From Meghimatium bilineatum (lineage: Eukaryota > Mollusca > Gastropoda > Stylommatophora > Philomycidae): 64,000 nt of DNA. The position numbers and the translations under genes are program-made. Shown one piece after another: positions 10,287-20,354 of this stretch (positions are counted from its first letter, which is position 1; each line of letters begins with the position of its first letter). The notes under the pieces were generated by a model, which searched no databases, had not been told where the DNA came from, and saw nothing but the letters and a program-made list of their open reading frames with translations. The DNA is taken from assembly GCA_034231615.1 (NCBI GenBank), contig CM067312.1, positions 3,637,001 to 3,701,000 on the forward strand, written 5' to 3'.

Positions 10287-11205
10287 CCATTAGATCCCTG
10301 GCTTAAAATTACAAAACTTCCCCCTGGGCCTGACTTATTTTTTGGAAAATTTTGCGTTATTGAAGGTGGGTGTTTTGAAAACGTCATAACTTTTTTGTTT
10401 TAAAAGATATCAAAATAATATTTGCACATCTAAATACAGGAGTGAATAGTGAATATAATCGTGTTTTTTTGTTGTTGTATGTGTGATATGACAGTTGTGA
10501 GCAAGTTTTGAAGTTGAAAATTCGGGCGAAAAACGTAAAACGCCATTTTCAAAATCGCAAATATATTTTCGTGACGACCCTAATACATGAGCAATGTGTG
10601 ACAACATTGAAAAATCCTCATAAATAGCTATGCTTATTGTATATATATTGTTTTATATCAAAACTAATATAATATGAACTAAAAAAACGAATAAAACGTG
10701 AAAAAATCGCATATAATGTCCGTCCGGTCAACACTAGGTCTATGCCGACACGCAGTGTAATTATTGTCCATGCACACATGTGTCACCCCTGATACATATT
10801 ATTTTTGTGTTTTTTAATGAATACACACACATTCTTATCAAATAACAGCATATTAAACACAAAAAACAACAATTAGAACATGTAGTTACGATCACTTACC
10901 CATGCCACGCGGTACTCAATTTGATAGTAAAATACGGCCGAAAATGGCTAAAGTCGCTCTAGAAATGCGTTGACAAATTCAACCGGCTTTCTCTCTCTTA
11001 CAATCGTAATGAGTAAAGGAATTTGACCTTTAAACTGTGACGTATTCCTAGCTTTGTGTGGCGGGAATTCTACGTCATATAAGCTTTAACTTCGTGAAGT
11101 TCCGTACTCGGGAATGGAGCGATATCGTATGGCGTGTGATTGCGACCACAGACAAGGTGGTACGCACACGCATGGCGCAATGTTGCGACCATAGGGGCCT
11201 AAAGG
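10287..11205. mobile_element. TTAA-flanked element, piggyBac-like, non-autonomous
   Basis: TTAA flanks both sides (10283-10286 and 11206-11209). The left end CCATTAGATCCCT and right end AGGGGCCTAAAGG are imperfect inverted copies. The length is 919 bp with no coding frame. TTAA target sites and CCnTTAG ends fit piggyBac-type MITEs. The start of a related copy is at 23598. It lies in intron 1 of the zinc-finger gene. Confidence 0.7.
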
Positions 11206-11274
11206 TTAAGTGACATTGCTTTTTAGAACATAGTCTTCTTTATGCATACTCTTAACTAAAAGTTTCAAAAGTCG

Positions 11275-11335
11275 TATTCAAACTCATGTCCTTCTTGAAC
11301 AGAATGCGAACAGCTTAACCACTACACTAGGGGGA
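11275..11335 (-). mobile_element. tRNA-derived SINE relic
   Basis: Minus strand reads CTAGTGTAGTGGTTAAGC (box A-like), then GAGTTTGAATACG (box B-like) about 30 bases later. It is a short decayed fragment, not a tRNA gene. Confidence 0.45.
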
Positions 11336-11624
11336 TCCCCGATAGCTCTTAACTATTCTGGGCGAGTTTATCTACTGCAGCCAAGGAAATATTAAAACAT
11401 TCTGTGATGTTTCCTGTTCAACATTGCCTTGGTTGTTTTGATTTACAACCATTCCTTCTATTATTTTTCCATGCAATTATGTCAGTTTAGTGAACTGTCT
11501 CATTCCTAGTTATAATATTGTTTTGAAGGTCTCCCACGTCTTAAATGTTCATAGTACTTGATGATTTATCAGTTTAGTTATCTATGATATTCTGTCTGTA
11601 TATTCATTCTCAAAATCCTGTAGA
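11336..11624. other. Intron sequence, unassigned
   Basis: No recognised feature. Confidence 0.35.
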
Positions 11625-11870
11625 TTAACAGGATGTAATCCAGAGAAAAGAATGCATTATTACATCCTTTACAACTTGGTGGAGTTATCTGCACCTTTCG
11701 GCTCAACTTATCTGATTTCAGCATGGCTTATGGGTCACTTTGACCATCTATCAATGGACAGCCAACCCTACTGCCAAAATATCCTTAGTTGCCTCGTACA
11801 ACATGAGTGGTAGGTAAGTGTGTCACTATTCTCTGCTCCCCTTTTAGGCACTGATAACACATGGCCAATC
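11625..11870 (-). mobile_element. SINE-A copy
   Basis: Reverse complement of SINE-A: AACAGGATGTAATCCAGAG, ATCTGCACCTTTCGGC, GGGTCACTTTGACC, ACAGCCAACCCTACTG, CACTATTCTCTGCTCCCC. Diverged; the tail is absent. Confidence 0.75.
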
Positions 11871-12084
11871 TATAGTATTACCAAAATTTGTTGATTCTGT
11901 GAAAATATGAATAGTAAAGTTAGATCAATTGTAGTGGTCATCCTTGGACAAGTTGATAGTGGCCCAGAAAATGGCATAAAGGTCAAACAAAGATGACAAT
12001 GACCATAATTTGGATTGGTGACCAACAAGGTTTAAAAATTTGTGCCTACAACACTGATAAATAAGTTGAGACACATATGCTTGC

Positions 12085-12290
12085 CTGATAGTGACATGGC
12101 TACAGATGTCCCCCGTTCAGTGGAATTGGTAAAATACACCACTGCCGAAAGTAATATGTGCTGGGCTATTGGCACGAAATAAAATTTTAGAACAATGCAT
12201 CTCCTTTCTCAGGACTACACATTTCTGGAAATCTAGTTTGGTCATTGCACTGCAAGACGGACCCAGTGGGAATTTGAGAAGAACCCTAAA
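12085..12290 (+). mobile_element. SINE-B copy with extra head
   Basis: GGGCTATTGGCACGAAAT...GCATCTCC...AGGACTACACATTTCTGG...GACCCAGTGGGAATTTGAGA match SINE-B. The preceding ACATGGCTACAGATGTC...CGTTCAGTGGAATT is shared with 59540-59580, so some copies carry a longer 5' part. Confidence 0.65.
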
Positions 12291-12461
12291 GATAAAAAAT
12301 ATCAATCATGAAATATCTTTTATGTTAATTCTTCATCAAGTCTCCCATAGAGATAACTGATAGAGATAACTGTTATTATAGGACTTGGGCTTACTTTTTC
12401 TGCTTTATCCTGGCTAAATTAGCTCGGATCTTGTTTGAGTCTGTCTTTCTCTGCAGAGTTA

Positions 12462-12550
12462 ATGCACTTTTGTGTCTTTCTCCTAGATGACTGCTACACT
12501 TTTGTGTCTTTCTCCTGAGATGACTGCTACACTTTTGTGTCTTTCTCTAG
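12462..12550. repeat. Minisatellite, about 30-bp unit, 3 copies
   Basis: Tandem copies of TGACTGCTACACTTTTGTGT followed by CTTTCTCCT. Confidence 0.85.
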
Positions 12551-13020
12551 AGGTGATACCTCACTGCCAAAATTGTATGTTTTTGGTTGGAAATTAACAC
12601 TTCATTTTTATGAGATATCATTTAAACTTCAGTCGCTTTTTGACTTGGTTTTGTCAATTTGAAGGACCATTATAAAAATGTGTAGTCCCAGGTGACCAGA
12701 TTTTATAATGCTGTCAAGATATGCGTGTTACTGTATGTATCGTGAACCTGAATAACAATCATAATAAATAAATGATAACCATATTTTTGTGTGCGTTACT
12801 GAGAAGTTTATGAGTTATTTTGGTTTTATGGTAGTTTCTCTACTCTATGAGCTGGCATCCCTGACAGGGATTAATGAACCAGTCAAATAGTCCCAACTCA
12901 AGTGAGCATCATTGTTTGAGTACTGCTATGCGTCATGGGAGCCAGAGTCTTTCTTTCTTTTGTTAACTGTGTTGCTGCTGTCAAAGTGCAGGCTTGGTGT
13001 TCTAGTATTTCTCTGATGTC
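12551..13020. other. Intron sequence, unassigned
   Basis: No recognised gene or repeat. Confidence 0.35.
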
Positions 13021-13345
13021 TTCTTCTTCTTCTTTCGTTCACTTGAAACATGTCTATATCTGTAATTCTGTCTCCTTAATAAAACTCACTGTCTTTTGTA
13101 GTTCATACAGTGTCCCATAGAGTTTTGATTCCAGTGTTGTTTCCTCTGGCCAATATGTCCGCCTCAGCGTTTCATGCTCAGAACACTCTTGAAGTATATG
13201 TTTGGCACTCTGTGCTGCCTGTCCACATGTACACATGGCTGTGTTGCCAATCTTGAACTTTGTATATATGTGACTTCGGAGTCGGTTGTGTCCTGTTCTG
13301 AGACGTAGAATTATAACTTGTTCTGGTCTGTTCATAATATGATAG
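13021..13345 (-). mobile_element. LINE family f, 5'-truncated copy
   Basis: The C-terminal peptide ILRLRTGHNRLRSH...CTCGQAAQSAKHILQEC matches the end of the 4.56-kb element at 41585-46142 (IFRLRTGHNRLRSH...CNCG). After the stop it ends GTTTCAAGTGAACGAAAGAA and a (GAA)n tail at 13021-13035. It lies in intron 1, antisense to the zinc-finger gene. Confidence 0.85.
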
Positions 13346-13620
13346 TCATCTTGTGTTGGTGTTTGTGGCTTTCTTATTGACTTGATCTGATGTCATCTAT
13401 CCATCTTCGACTGGGTCTTCACCTGTTTCTCTTTTCAGATGATCTTCTATTGATGGCTATCAATGGAATCCAATATGGTTCCATTCTGATAAGATGGCTG
13501 AACCATTTGATTTTTTGACTGTCTATGTATTCTTTGCATGATATTTTTTTCATCATATTTCTTATAGTGTCATTTTTAAAATTCCATCTCTTTTTGTTAT
13601 CCCCAGAGCTGTTGTCAGCT
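13346..13620 (-). mobile_element. LINE family c-like, C-terminal fragment
   Basis: Minus-strand peptide: NFKNDTIRNMMKKIS, YIDSQKIKWFSHLIRMEP, IPLIAINRRS, RPSRRWIDDI. It has the same layout as the family c copy at 34.2-34.8 kb (IEHQQIKWFGQLVRMNP, IPLRAYNK, GRPRKRWIDNI). One or more stops lie between the segments. Confidence 0.7.
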
Positions 13621-13737
13621 ATTTCATTTGACATACTGTAAACTAGAGGACATAAATTTAGAGTATTTGTACACAAACAAAATAAGTAAAGTAACCCATA
13701 GCATTTATTAATGCCGTAGGGGTGTGAGACGTTAGCG

Positions 13738-13947
13738 ATCTCACATTTCAGAGGCTCTGCAAATGAGGGCGGTAGCCATCTCCTCTCCCTCGCAGCCTTT
13801 TCCTGGATTAATCCGGTACCCATTTAAGGTTGGGTCGACCCGGGAGTTGTTGTGATCTGAAAACCATATCCGCCTCAACTGGAGAATGAACCCAGGACCA
13901 CTCATATACGAAGCCAGTGCACTAACCACTGTGCTAACGCGGCTCCC
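13738..13947 (-). mobile_element. tRNA-derived SINE
   Basis: Minus strand begins GGGAGCCGCGTTAGCACAGT and carries a box A-like TTAGCACAGTGGTTAGTGC and, about 35 bases on, a box B-like GGGTTCATTCTCC (13881-13893). These are the two internal RNA polymerase III promoter boxes. A non-tRNA body follows (CGGATATGG...GGGTCGACCCAACC). No cloverleaf beyond the head and no close second copy in this window. The 3' limit is approximate. Confidence 0.7.
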
Positions 13948-13994
13948 AAACATAGCTCTGGAGACTGCGCTGTAGTAATCAAGAGAATTGCAAT

Positions 13995-14540
13995 GGTGAC
14001 GCTGAAACTTGCCCAATTGAAAAATCTTTGGCAAGGTACCAGCTGCATAGACAAACTATGTATGATCAGAACATGCATATTTCCAGTGGCAATATACGAT
14101 TGTGAGACATGGACATTAAATAAAGCAGTAGCAAAGAGAATAACTACTTTCGAAATGAGATGCTACAGAAGAATTGTATGTATACCATGGACATCAAAAA
14201 TATGTCAAATCGACAAATGTCTAAAAAGACAAATCAAGAAATCAAGTTTATGGTTAAGATCAATAAATGTCGAAGACGGCTGGCTCCTTAACAACATCGT
14301 AACAAGAAAGCTGAGTTATTTTTGGTCATATAAAGCGACAGAACAGTGTATGGAAATATTGTAGCTGGCAGAGTTAATGGCAACAGAGGAAGAAGGGGCC
14401 CAACACATCGACAGCGCTGTGATATATCTGATTGTTTAAACATGTGTCTAGCTGCAGCAGATCAACTTGCCCAGAATCGTGGAGTGTTCAAAACATCCAT
14501 ACGGAAGACTACTTACTGGAAAGAATATGTCACATGATGG
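13995..14540 (+). mobile_element. LINE family b, C-terminal part
   Basis: Reading frame end of a LINE: YDCETWTLNKAVAKRITTFE, MRCYRRIV, SINVEDGWLLNNIVTRKL, then after a frame change AGRVNGNRGRRGPTHRQR, AADQLAQNRGVF, KTTYWKEYVT and stop at 14535-14537. It is homologous to the minus-strand copy at 50205-50530 and the fragment at 3040-3275. Lies in intron 1, sense orientation. Confidence 0.8.
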
Positions 14541-15053
14541 TACTGCAAGTTTTTATTCTAGTTTCTCTGTCAAGAGTCCAGTTCTGGCATTGGTAAAACA
14601 CAGTGTCAGCATGAACACTTTGTTTATGAACTTTCTGCACACATCTGTACAGTATAAAAAATCATTTGGATAGCCTGAGCTATCGAGGCGCCCAAGTTAT
14701 TCAGGCGATGGCCATTATGTCATGCTTCTCTGATGACCGGACCCATCACCTGCTTAAAAACTGCTACATATATCAGTTTAGCATGCTTGAACCTTTTGGG
14801 ATCAATGCCTGCCAGTCGTCTGGATGATATCATGTTGTTCCATCATTTTTCTGTTTGCCTCGTTTCACATGTATGTGGGTGTGTTTTGTATATTTCATGT
14901 TTGTGATGTTTCACATGTATTTGGGTGTCCAATAATGTGTGTTTCTAGTGATTAGCAAACATCAGTATGTTGTTGCAAGCTATACTTATTAAACTTTGTA
15001 AGGCTTTTTAAGATAAACTATGGTAATCATATGGACGCATGTATTTATTGCAG
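14541..15053. other. End of intron 1, unassigned
   Basis: A TTTCACATGTATKTGGGTGT segment occurs twice (about 14866 and 14910). Otherwise nothing recognised. GTATTTATTGCAG at 15041-15053 is the intron acceptor. Confidence 0.5.
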
Positions 15054-15189
15054 GTTCATTTTGGTGACGTCCCCACCAAAGATTCTAGCATTCAGAGTCA
15101 AACATTGAAAAACTTGGAACAAAAAGTGTCGAGAACTGATAGCGTGCTTAACTTAAATGGAGAAAGTACAGATAAACAAGTAACAGATG
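15054..15189 (+). CDS. C2H2 zinc-finger gene, second visible exon
   Basis: An exon of 136 bp: 45 codons plus one base. The acceptor is TTTATTGCAG ending at 15053; the donor GTAATA starts at 15190. It enters in phase 0, as the exon at 9556-9744 requires, and leaves with one base (G), which is what the exon at 18824 needs to rebuild GAT (Asp). It reads VHFGDVPTKDSS...KNLEQKVSRT...NGESTDKQVTD: polar, no recognised domain, probably a flexible linker between the N-terminal region and the DNA-binding fingers. The frame stays open past the donor for about 17 codons, but the exact phase match favours splicing here. Confidence 0.7.
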
Positions 15190-15429
15190 GTAATATCATG
15201 TTTTTTTGCGTAGACTATTCAAAGCTGCACGGTACATTCTGATTGGCACTAATAGAACATGCTGGAAATATTTGATAGTTTAGATTTACAGTTTGCAAAG
15301 AAAACTGTCTCACAACACATTCCAGTCTTAGCTTGGCAGTTCTTATGTTGCCAATCATTTCTGCTATCATTGACAGATTATTCAGGTGAACTATCATCAT
15401 AGTTTTGTACAAGCTGTTCTATTTCCTGT

Positions 15430-15970
15430 AGATGATAATTCCCATAAGTGCTCTGCCCTCCATTCCAGCAGCCATCCCAGTGTATATAGACTCAGAGTCC
15501 CAGTCAGGTGTTGACCATGCGATCTGTGGAACTTTCCAAAAATATTACCCTTCCCTCCCTCACCTCCAGACACTCCAACATTCTCCGCATGTGTACGTTC
15601 TCAGCCTCATTGACATCATCTTCATCTTAAAATGAATTTATTACTGCCTTCATTAAGTCTGCTTTATCTCTTATCAGCATTGTGCCATCAATCACAGCAT
15701 TGCCTGACAATAAGTCGGCTCTCCCACCTCCTCTGACCCCAGCAGCATGACCAGGGCAGTATATCCATAATGCTCCGGACAGTTGGGTCGCTATACAAGC
15801 CTCTCAATTCCCCTCTCAGCATGAACTTCCCTATCCTGCGCAGTACGCCCTGAGAGTCTGTGAGCATCACAGAGTGCGTCGATGCATCAACACCAAAAAA
15901 TCAAGTGCTGCAACTCCCTCCATCCCCCATCCCCACGCCTGATGTGACAGCTGAATATGCTGAAGCTGTT
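15430..15970 (-). mobile_element. LINE family g-like, RNase H and C-terminal part
   Basis: Minus strand: SVMLTDSQGVLRRIGK, then in another frame HAAGVRGGGRADLLSGNAVI (the PGHxGVxGNxRAD RNase H region), RDKADLMKAVINSF, then LTGTLSLYTLGWLLEWRAEH. The last part parallels HRTGTVSRSVMADTLKERSE at the end of the LINE at 62936. Frameshifted and old. In intron 2, antisense. Confidence 0.7.
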
Positions 15971-16369
15971 TTCGAAATTTTCAGCATATTATTCAGATAC
16001 TGAAATAGAGTTGTGAATGGTGATTTAGATCTATGCCATGTCAATTTAATGAGTTGATGATTGGTCAGAGATGACATAGTGATGTTAGCATGAGAGTGTT
16101 ACCTGATGTGTGTCAGAGAACACCGTTCACAATGAATGAAGATTTTATTGTAACGGTACGGTGTACACACATGCATAACTTAATGAAAAGTGGGTTGCTT
16201 ATTGCAAAATATACCAAATAGTTTCATTTTTTAGCAGAATAAGCAGACAAGAAAAAATACAAGGCAGACAGAAAAAACAAAACTAATATTGCAAATGGGC
16301 CAGACAAGGATATTTAATAATAGAAAGACACAGGAAGCAATGATGCATTATGGTAGAAGCAGCCACATT
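15971..16369. other. Intron 2 sequence, unassigned
   Basis: Nothing recognised. Confidence 0.35.
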
Positions 16370-17585
16370 TGTTTTAGGTTGTTGTGGGTTTCCTACAGCT
16401 TGTTTTTTATTGATCTGCTTGTGGTCCAGAATGTTGTTTTGTGAACAGCAAAGCTGGGGCAGTTCTGTAGGATGTGCTGTAGTGTCTGTTGTTTCTCTGT
16501 AGATGCAGGCTACAGAGTCATTGAAGCAGATTTGTTGTAAGTGTGCCTTTAGATAACAGTTCCCATTTTCAGCTGAAATGACTTAACTATTTGTTGCTGT
16601 TCAATTTGCCTAAATTTTCTTATTTTTGTCTTCTATGAAATAATCCCAATGGATGACGAACAGATGCAGGATTGCAGACATTACATCTGTGTTCTTTTGG
16701 CAGATGCTTAGGTGACAGAGAATGCTAGGTGTGTCATGAGTAAACAAATCTGATAGAAAAAAATGATAAGATAATTTATCCAGTAGTGTGTGCTGTTCTC
16801 CTGGTAGGATGTGGTATCCTAGGATACAGGCACACTGGAATGCCTTCCCTCAGGGACTAAACAGACATCTATAAAACACCCCTCATACAACCATGCCTCA
16901 GACAATCTTATATCCTTGAGTCCTGGTGTCGCCTCAGTTACACAACTTAAAAGAGCTTGTGTTTTTGTCAGAAAGGCTTTGGGCTGTCAAGAGCTACCTC
17001 CCCCCAGCTAAAAGGATTATGTCATCATAGTCGGTTCAATTTTTTTATGTCATGCTCAGGCCTATAGTTTCCTTTTAGTCTCACCACTGAAATCTCATTT
17101 AGCAGAGCCTTTACTTCCCTGAAACTTTGGATTGAGGGAGGTTTCCTCTCATTTTTACAAATGTTTATGCTGTTTAATTGCCATGGAAATAACAGTAAAC
17201 TGGTATCCATTGTAGTTTTTCTGGATAATTCGGAGATGCATTGCTTGATGTCATGAATGAGTTTGTCTTGTTTTGTTGGGCAGCTTGTAGAACTGATTTT
17301 GAATCACTAAAGATTGTTATTTTTACCAGTATGGACTCTTGATTGTTGAACAGCTGTATGGCTGTTGCCAGTGCTTTGAAATTTTTGCATTTTATTCTTG
17401 TGGCAAGGGACTTCTCGTACAATATCACCTGGAGACATGATGTGTATTCCATTACTATGCTATTTGTTGTGGATTTTATTGATGATCCATCTATATGTGG
17501 GTCCAGATATTTTGGTGATATATTACTGGTTGCATAAAGATGTTGACACAAACAAACATATTCTGCCATTAAAACATACATTAAG
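16370..17585 (-). mobile_element. LINE family h, RNase H to C-terminus
   Basis: Minus strand: a degenerate RNase H region with HIDGSSI, ITIFSDSKSVLQAAQQNKTN and LQWIPVYC (17540-17180); further C-terminal text including QHILQNCPSFAVHKTTFW near 16480-16400. The 16620-17005 stretch aligns with 29535-29890. Many breaks. The order RNase H then a Cys/His-rich tail fits the I group of LINEs. Confidence 0.7.
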
Positions 17586-17734
17586 ATTTCTATATAATTT
17601 TGAGACCAGAACGCTTAAGGTTACCATAATCAGATCAATAGAAACTTTCAATATATGGTGATTGACAGTATGCACACCCAAGTTCTCTTGTGGGCAGTAT
17701 GCACACCCAGGTTCTCTTGTTGTGCTTTTTAACT

Positions 17735-18085
17735 ACCTGAGATTGTATACTCCCTAAGATTGTATGATTCCTGAAATTGTATGCTACCTAAGGCATACTT
17801 AAATGCATGGACAGACAACATCAAAGAATGGACAAGAAAAGATTTTTCCTCACTCATCTGCATCGCTGAGGATAGAAATCGCTGGAGAACTCTGTGTGCT
17901 GAAGCATCCAATGTGGTACCAATATGACCCTGGCGGGTACGGGTATATGATGATACTCCATAAGATTGTATGATTCTTTGAATTGTATGCTCTCTAAGAT
18001 TTTATGATTCTTGGGATTTTATGATTCTTGGGATTGTATGCTCCCTAAGATTGTATGATTTCTGGGATTGTATGATTGCTGGGAT
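17735..18085. repeat. Minisatellite of about 18-20 bp with a LINE end inside
   Basis: Copies of AAGATTGTATGATTCCTG and similar at 17735-17790 and again at 17955-18085. Between them, 17795-17945 (plus strand) is the C-terminus of LINE family a: WTDNIKEWTRKDF, AEDRNRWRTLCAEASNVVP and a stop, ending in a GATGAT tail. Confidence 0.75.
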
Positions 18086-18094
18086 TGAAAAATA

Positions 18095-18775
18095 ATGATG
18101 GTAATGCCCTGGTGCTGTCAGGGGTAGAAAGAAGAGAAAAGAGTAGCAGCACTATAACTGTTCATGTATGTCATAAGGGAAGACTAAGCAGAAGTTGGGT
18201 TGGTTGTTCTGTTCCAAATAAATGCATATAGTCGGTAAATTGAGAATGGTTAAGTGGAACACTAACGTTGCTTAGTCAGCATATGTTAGATGTGGACACT
18301 GATAAATTGCACATCTAGAATGTGATTGGGAGTATTTGGTATTAAGTATGGCATGAGTAGGATTAGGCATCTGGCCCATGAGTAGGAATAGGCTTCTGGG
18401 CATGAGTAGGGTTAGGCATCTGGTCCATGAGTAGGATTAGACATTTAAGGGCAGAATGAGAACAATAAGACATTATTTCTTTGTTAACCATCAAGCCACA
18501 ATAACCATCATTGTGCCTACACTTTGATATTTGCTGGGGAGACTGTGCACCTATGGGTTTTCCCAGAGTACAATAACATCTGCTTATGACCAATAACTAT
18601 AGAAGTTTATATTGACTCAAAAGCTGTGCTGAAGTAAGATGTGTCAGTGTGAAAGGTACATATATTGCAACCAAGCTGGAAACCATGATACAGCTTATTC
18701 TGTTCTCTGGATTACATCCTGCTAACAACAGGAGTTTGAGAATGCACAGAAGAAGACCTGTATTACCATGTACAA
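18095..18775 (+). mobile_element. SINE-A copy split by an insertion
   Basis: The 5' half (AGAGTAGCAGCACTATAACT...GGTTGGTTGTTCTGTTCC) is at 18095-18230. The 3' half (GTGCTGAAGTAAGATGTGTC...CTGTTCTCTGGATTACATCC...GGAGTTTGAGAATG...GAAGAAG) is at 18608-18757. About 370 bp separate them, including a 4-copy repeat of GCATGAGTAGGATTAGGCAT at 18349-18445. The 3' half supplies an open reading extension upstream of the zinc-finger exon that is not host protein. Confidence 0.7.
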
Positions 18776-18823
18776 GAGATACATTAATAGTGTACCAAAG
18801 TCAATTATATATTTGTATTCCAG

Positions 18824-20025
18824 ATACAAACGAGAACCTGACAGCAACAAAACTGATGAGTGAAAACTCTCTGAAACTGCACAAGAGGAAGGTTGAAATT
18901 TCTGAATGTAAAAATGATAAGATGAGCTTACATGACAACTGTAACAAAGCTTCTGATGCAGAGTCATCTGATAATCTGACAACGTCTGAGACACAAGTCA
19001 GCGACAAAGATGAGAACTTGAGTAGTAAGTTAAACTCCAATAAAAGACGGATTAAACAGGAGAAGATTCTGAAATGCAATATCTGCAATGCTGAGTTCAC
19101 TAAAAGTGGTGAGTTAACTAAACACAAGAAAGTACATCTTGAAGATAGGCCTTACAAGTGTGATGTATGTGGTGCTGGGTTCAATCTCAAGTATGGTCTC
19201 ACGAAACATCACAGAACACACTCTACAGAGAAACCGTACAAATGCGATACCTGCGGTGCTCAGTTTAAGTACAGCAGTGGTTTGAGTGGTCATAAAAGAA
19301 TACACACCGGGGAGAGACCTTTCAAGTGTGAAATCTGTGATGCTGGGTTTAAATATAGCAGTGCTTTGAATGGTCATAGGAGAATACATTCTGGTGAGAG
19401 ACCGTACAAATGTAACGTATGCAGTGTAGAGTTCCGGCAGATCAGCGATTTGACTCGACACCTAAGAATACACACTGGAGAGAAGCCATACAAATGTACT
19501 GTTTGTAATGTAGAGTTTAATTATAGGTTTAGTCTAACTCGACACAAAAGAATACACACGGAGGAGAAACCTTACAAGTGTGACATTTGTGGCGTTGAGT
19601 TTAATTACAGAAGTAGCCTAACGACACACAGAAGAATTCACACAGGGGAAAAACCTTACAAATGTAATGTTTGTAGTGTAGAATTTAGTCATAAAAGTAA
19701 TCTAACCTCACATCAGAGAATACACACTGGAGAGAAACCTTACAAGTGTGATGTTTGTGGGGTAGACTTCAATCATAAAAGTAATTTAACTTCCCACTTA
19801 AGAGTACATACTGGGGAGAAACCATACAGATGTGAGGTCTGTGGTGTGGGATTTAATCACAGGAGTAACTTAACCTCACACTTAAAAATACACACAGGGG
19901 AGAAACCGTACAAATGTGATGAGTGTGGTGTTGAGTTTAACCACAGAAGTAGTCTGGCTACACATAAGAAAAAGAAACACACACAAGAGATATGCCAGAT
20001 TGAAGTGACTGTGGTGAAGGTTTGA
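18824..20025 (+). CDS. C2H2 zinc-finger gene, last exon with 11 fingers
   Basis: Probable sequence-specific DNA-binding nuclear protein. The acceptor is TTTGTATTCCAG (ends 18823); the exon enters needing one base from the previous exon, which ends in G, giving Asp-Thr-Asn. Residues 1-84 of the exon are polar and acidic, ending in NKRRIKQEKIL, which holds a basic NLS-like patch and IKQE, a second SUMO-consensus site. Then come 11 C2H2 fingers from 19075 to about 19980, each C-x2-C-x12-H-x3-4-H, joined by HTGEKPY or close variants. Helix residues -1/2/3/6 read K/G/E/K, L/Y/G/K, Y/S/G/G, Y/S/A/G, Q/S/D/R, Y/F/S/R, Y/S/S/T, H/S/N/S, H/S/N/S, H/S/N/S, H/S/S/T. The frame ends with QIEVTVVKV and TGA. 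The frame can be opened back to 18649, but that part is SINE-derived and precedes the acceptor. Confidence 0.9.
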
Positions 20026-20075
20026 ACCCAACAACTGATCTGATTAAACACCAAAGAATTTACGCTGAACAATAT
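19984..20075 (+). pseudogene. Decayed twelfth zinc finger
   Basis: Overlapping the stop, in the next frame, is CGEGLNPTTDLIKHQRIYAE: the second Cys, a leucine in the Phe position, then L and H of a C2H2 helix, R, Y for the last His, and a remnant of the TGE linker. Upstream, HTQEICQI takes the place of HTGEKPYK; one base is missing there, which moves the frame into the present stop, and the first Cys codon position now reads TGA in the old frame. I infer that the protein once had one more finger. Confidence 0.7.
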
Positions 20076-20120
20076 TCTTTGATGCCATGTTTGTTGCTAT
20101 ATAAATTTCAGTATTTCTGG

Positions 20121-20159
20121 TACAGATATAAACATGTTTCAAGTGAACGAAAGAAGAAG
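20121..20159 (+). mobile_element. LINE family f 3' tip in the 3' untranslated region
   Basis: CAGATATAAACATGTTTCAAG followed by TGAACGAAAGAAGAAG matches the last 38 bases of the LINE-f copy ending at 13021. It is a very short 5'-truncated insertion in the probable 3' untranslated region. Confidence 0.75.
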
Positions 20160-20204
20160 TATTTGTGGCATAAATACATACTTACCGGTATTTATATAAA
20201 TCTT

Positions 20205-20293
20205 ACCACCGAAATTGAGATAACATAAAAGTCTTACCACCGAGACAGAGATAACATGAAAGTCTTACCACTGAAACTGAGATAACATGAAAG
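20205..20293. repeat. Minisatellite, about 34-bp unit, nearly 3 copies
   Basis: Repeats of AGATAACATGAAAGTCTTAC plus CACTGAAACTG. Confidence 0.85.
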
Positions 20294-20305
20294 AAACCAA
20301 ACTGA

Positions 20306-20354
20306 AATAAACTTATAAATTATATTTCAGTACTTGGATGGCATGTGTAATAAA
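20306..20354 (+). promoter_or_regulatory. Candidate polyadenylation signals
   Basis: AATAAA at 20306-20311 and again at 20349-20354, about 280 and 325 bases past the zinc-finger stop. Both fit the sense strand of that gene; which one is used cannot be seen. Confidence 0.45.

Noticed and set aside
18349-18445. Telomere-like TTAGG motifs
   Set aside because: They are part of a 29-bp minisatellite unit, not a telomeric run.
18649-18823. N-terminal extension of the zinc-finger frame
   Set aside because: SINE-A 3' end plus intron before a good acceptor at 18823; the upstream exons match in phase instead.
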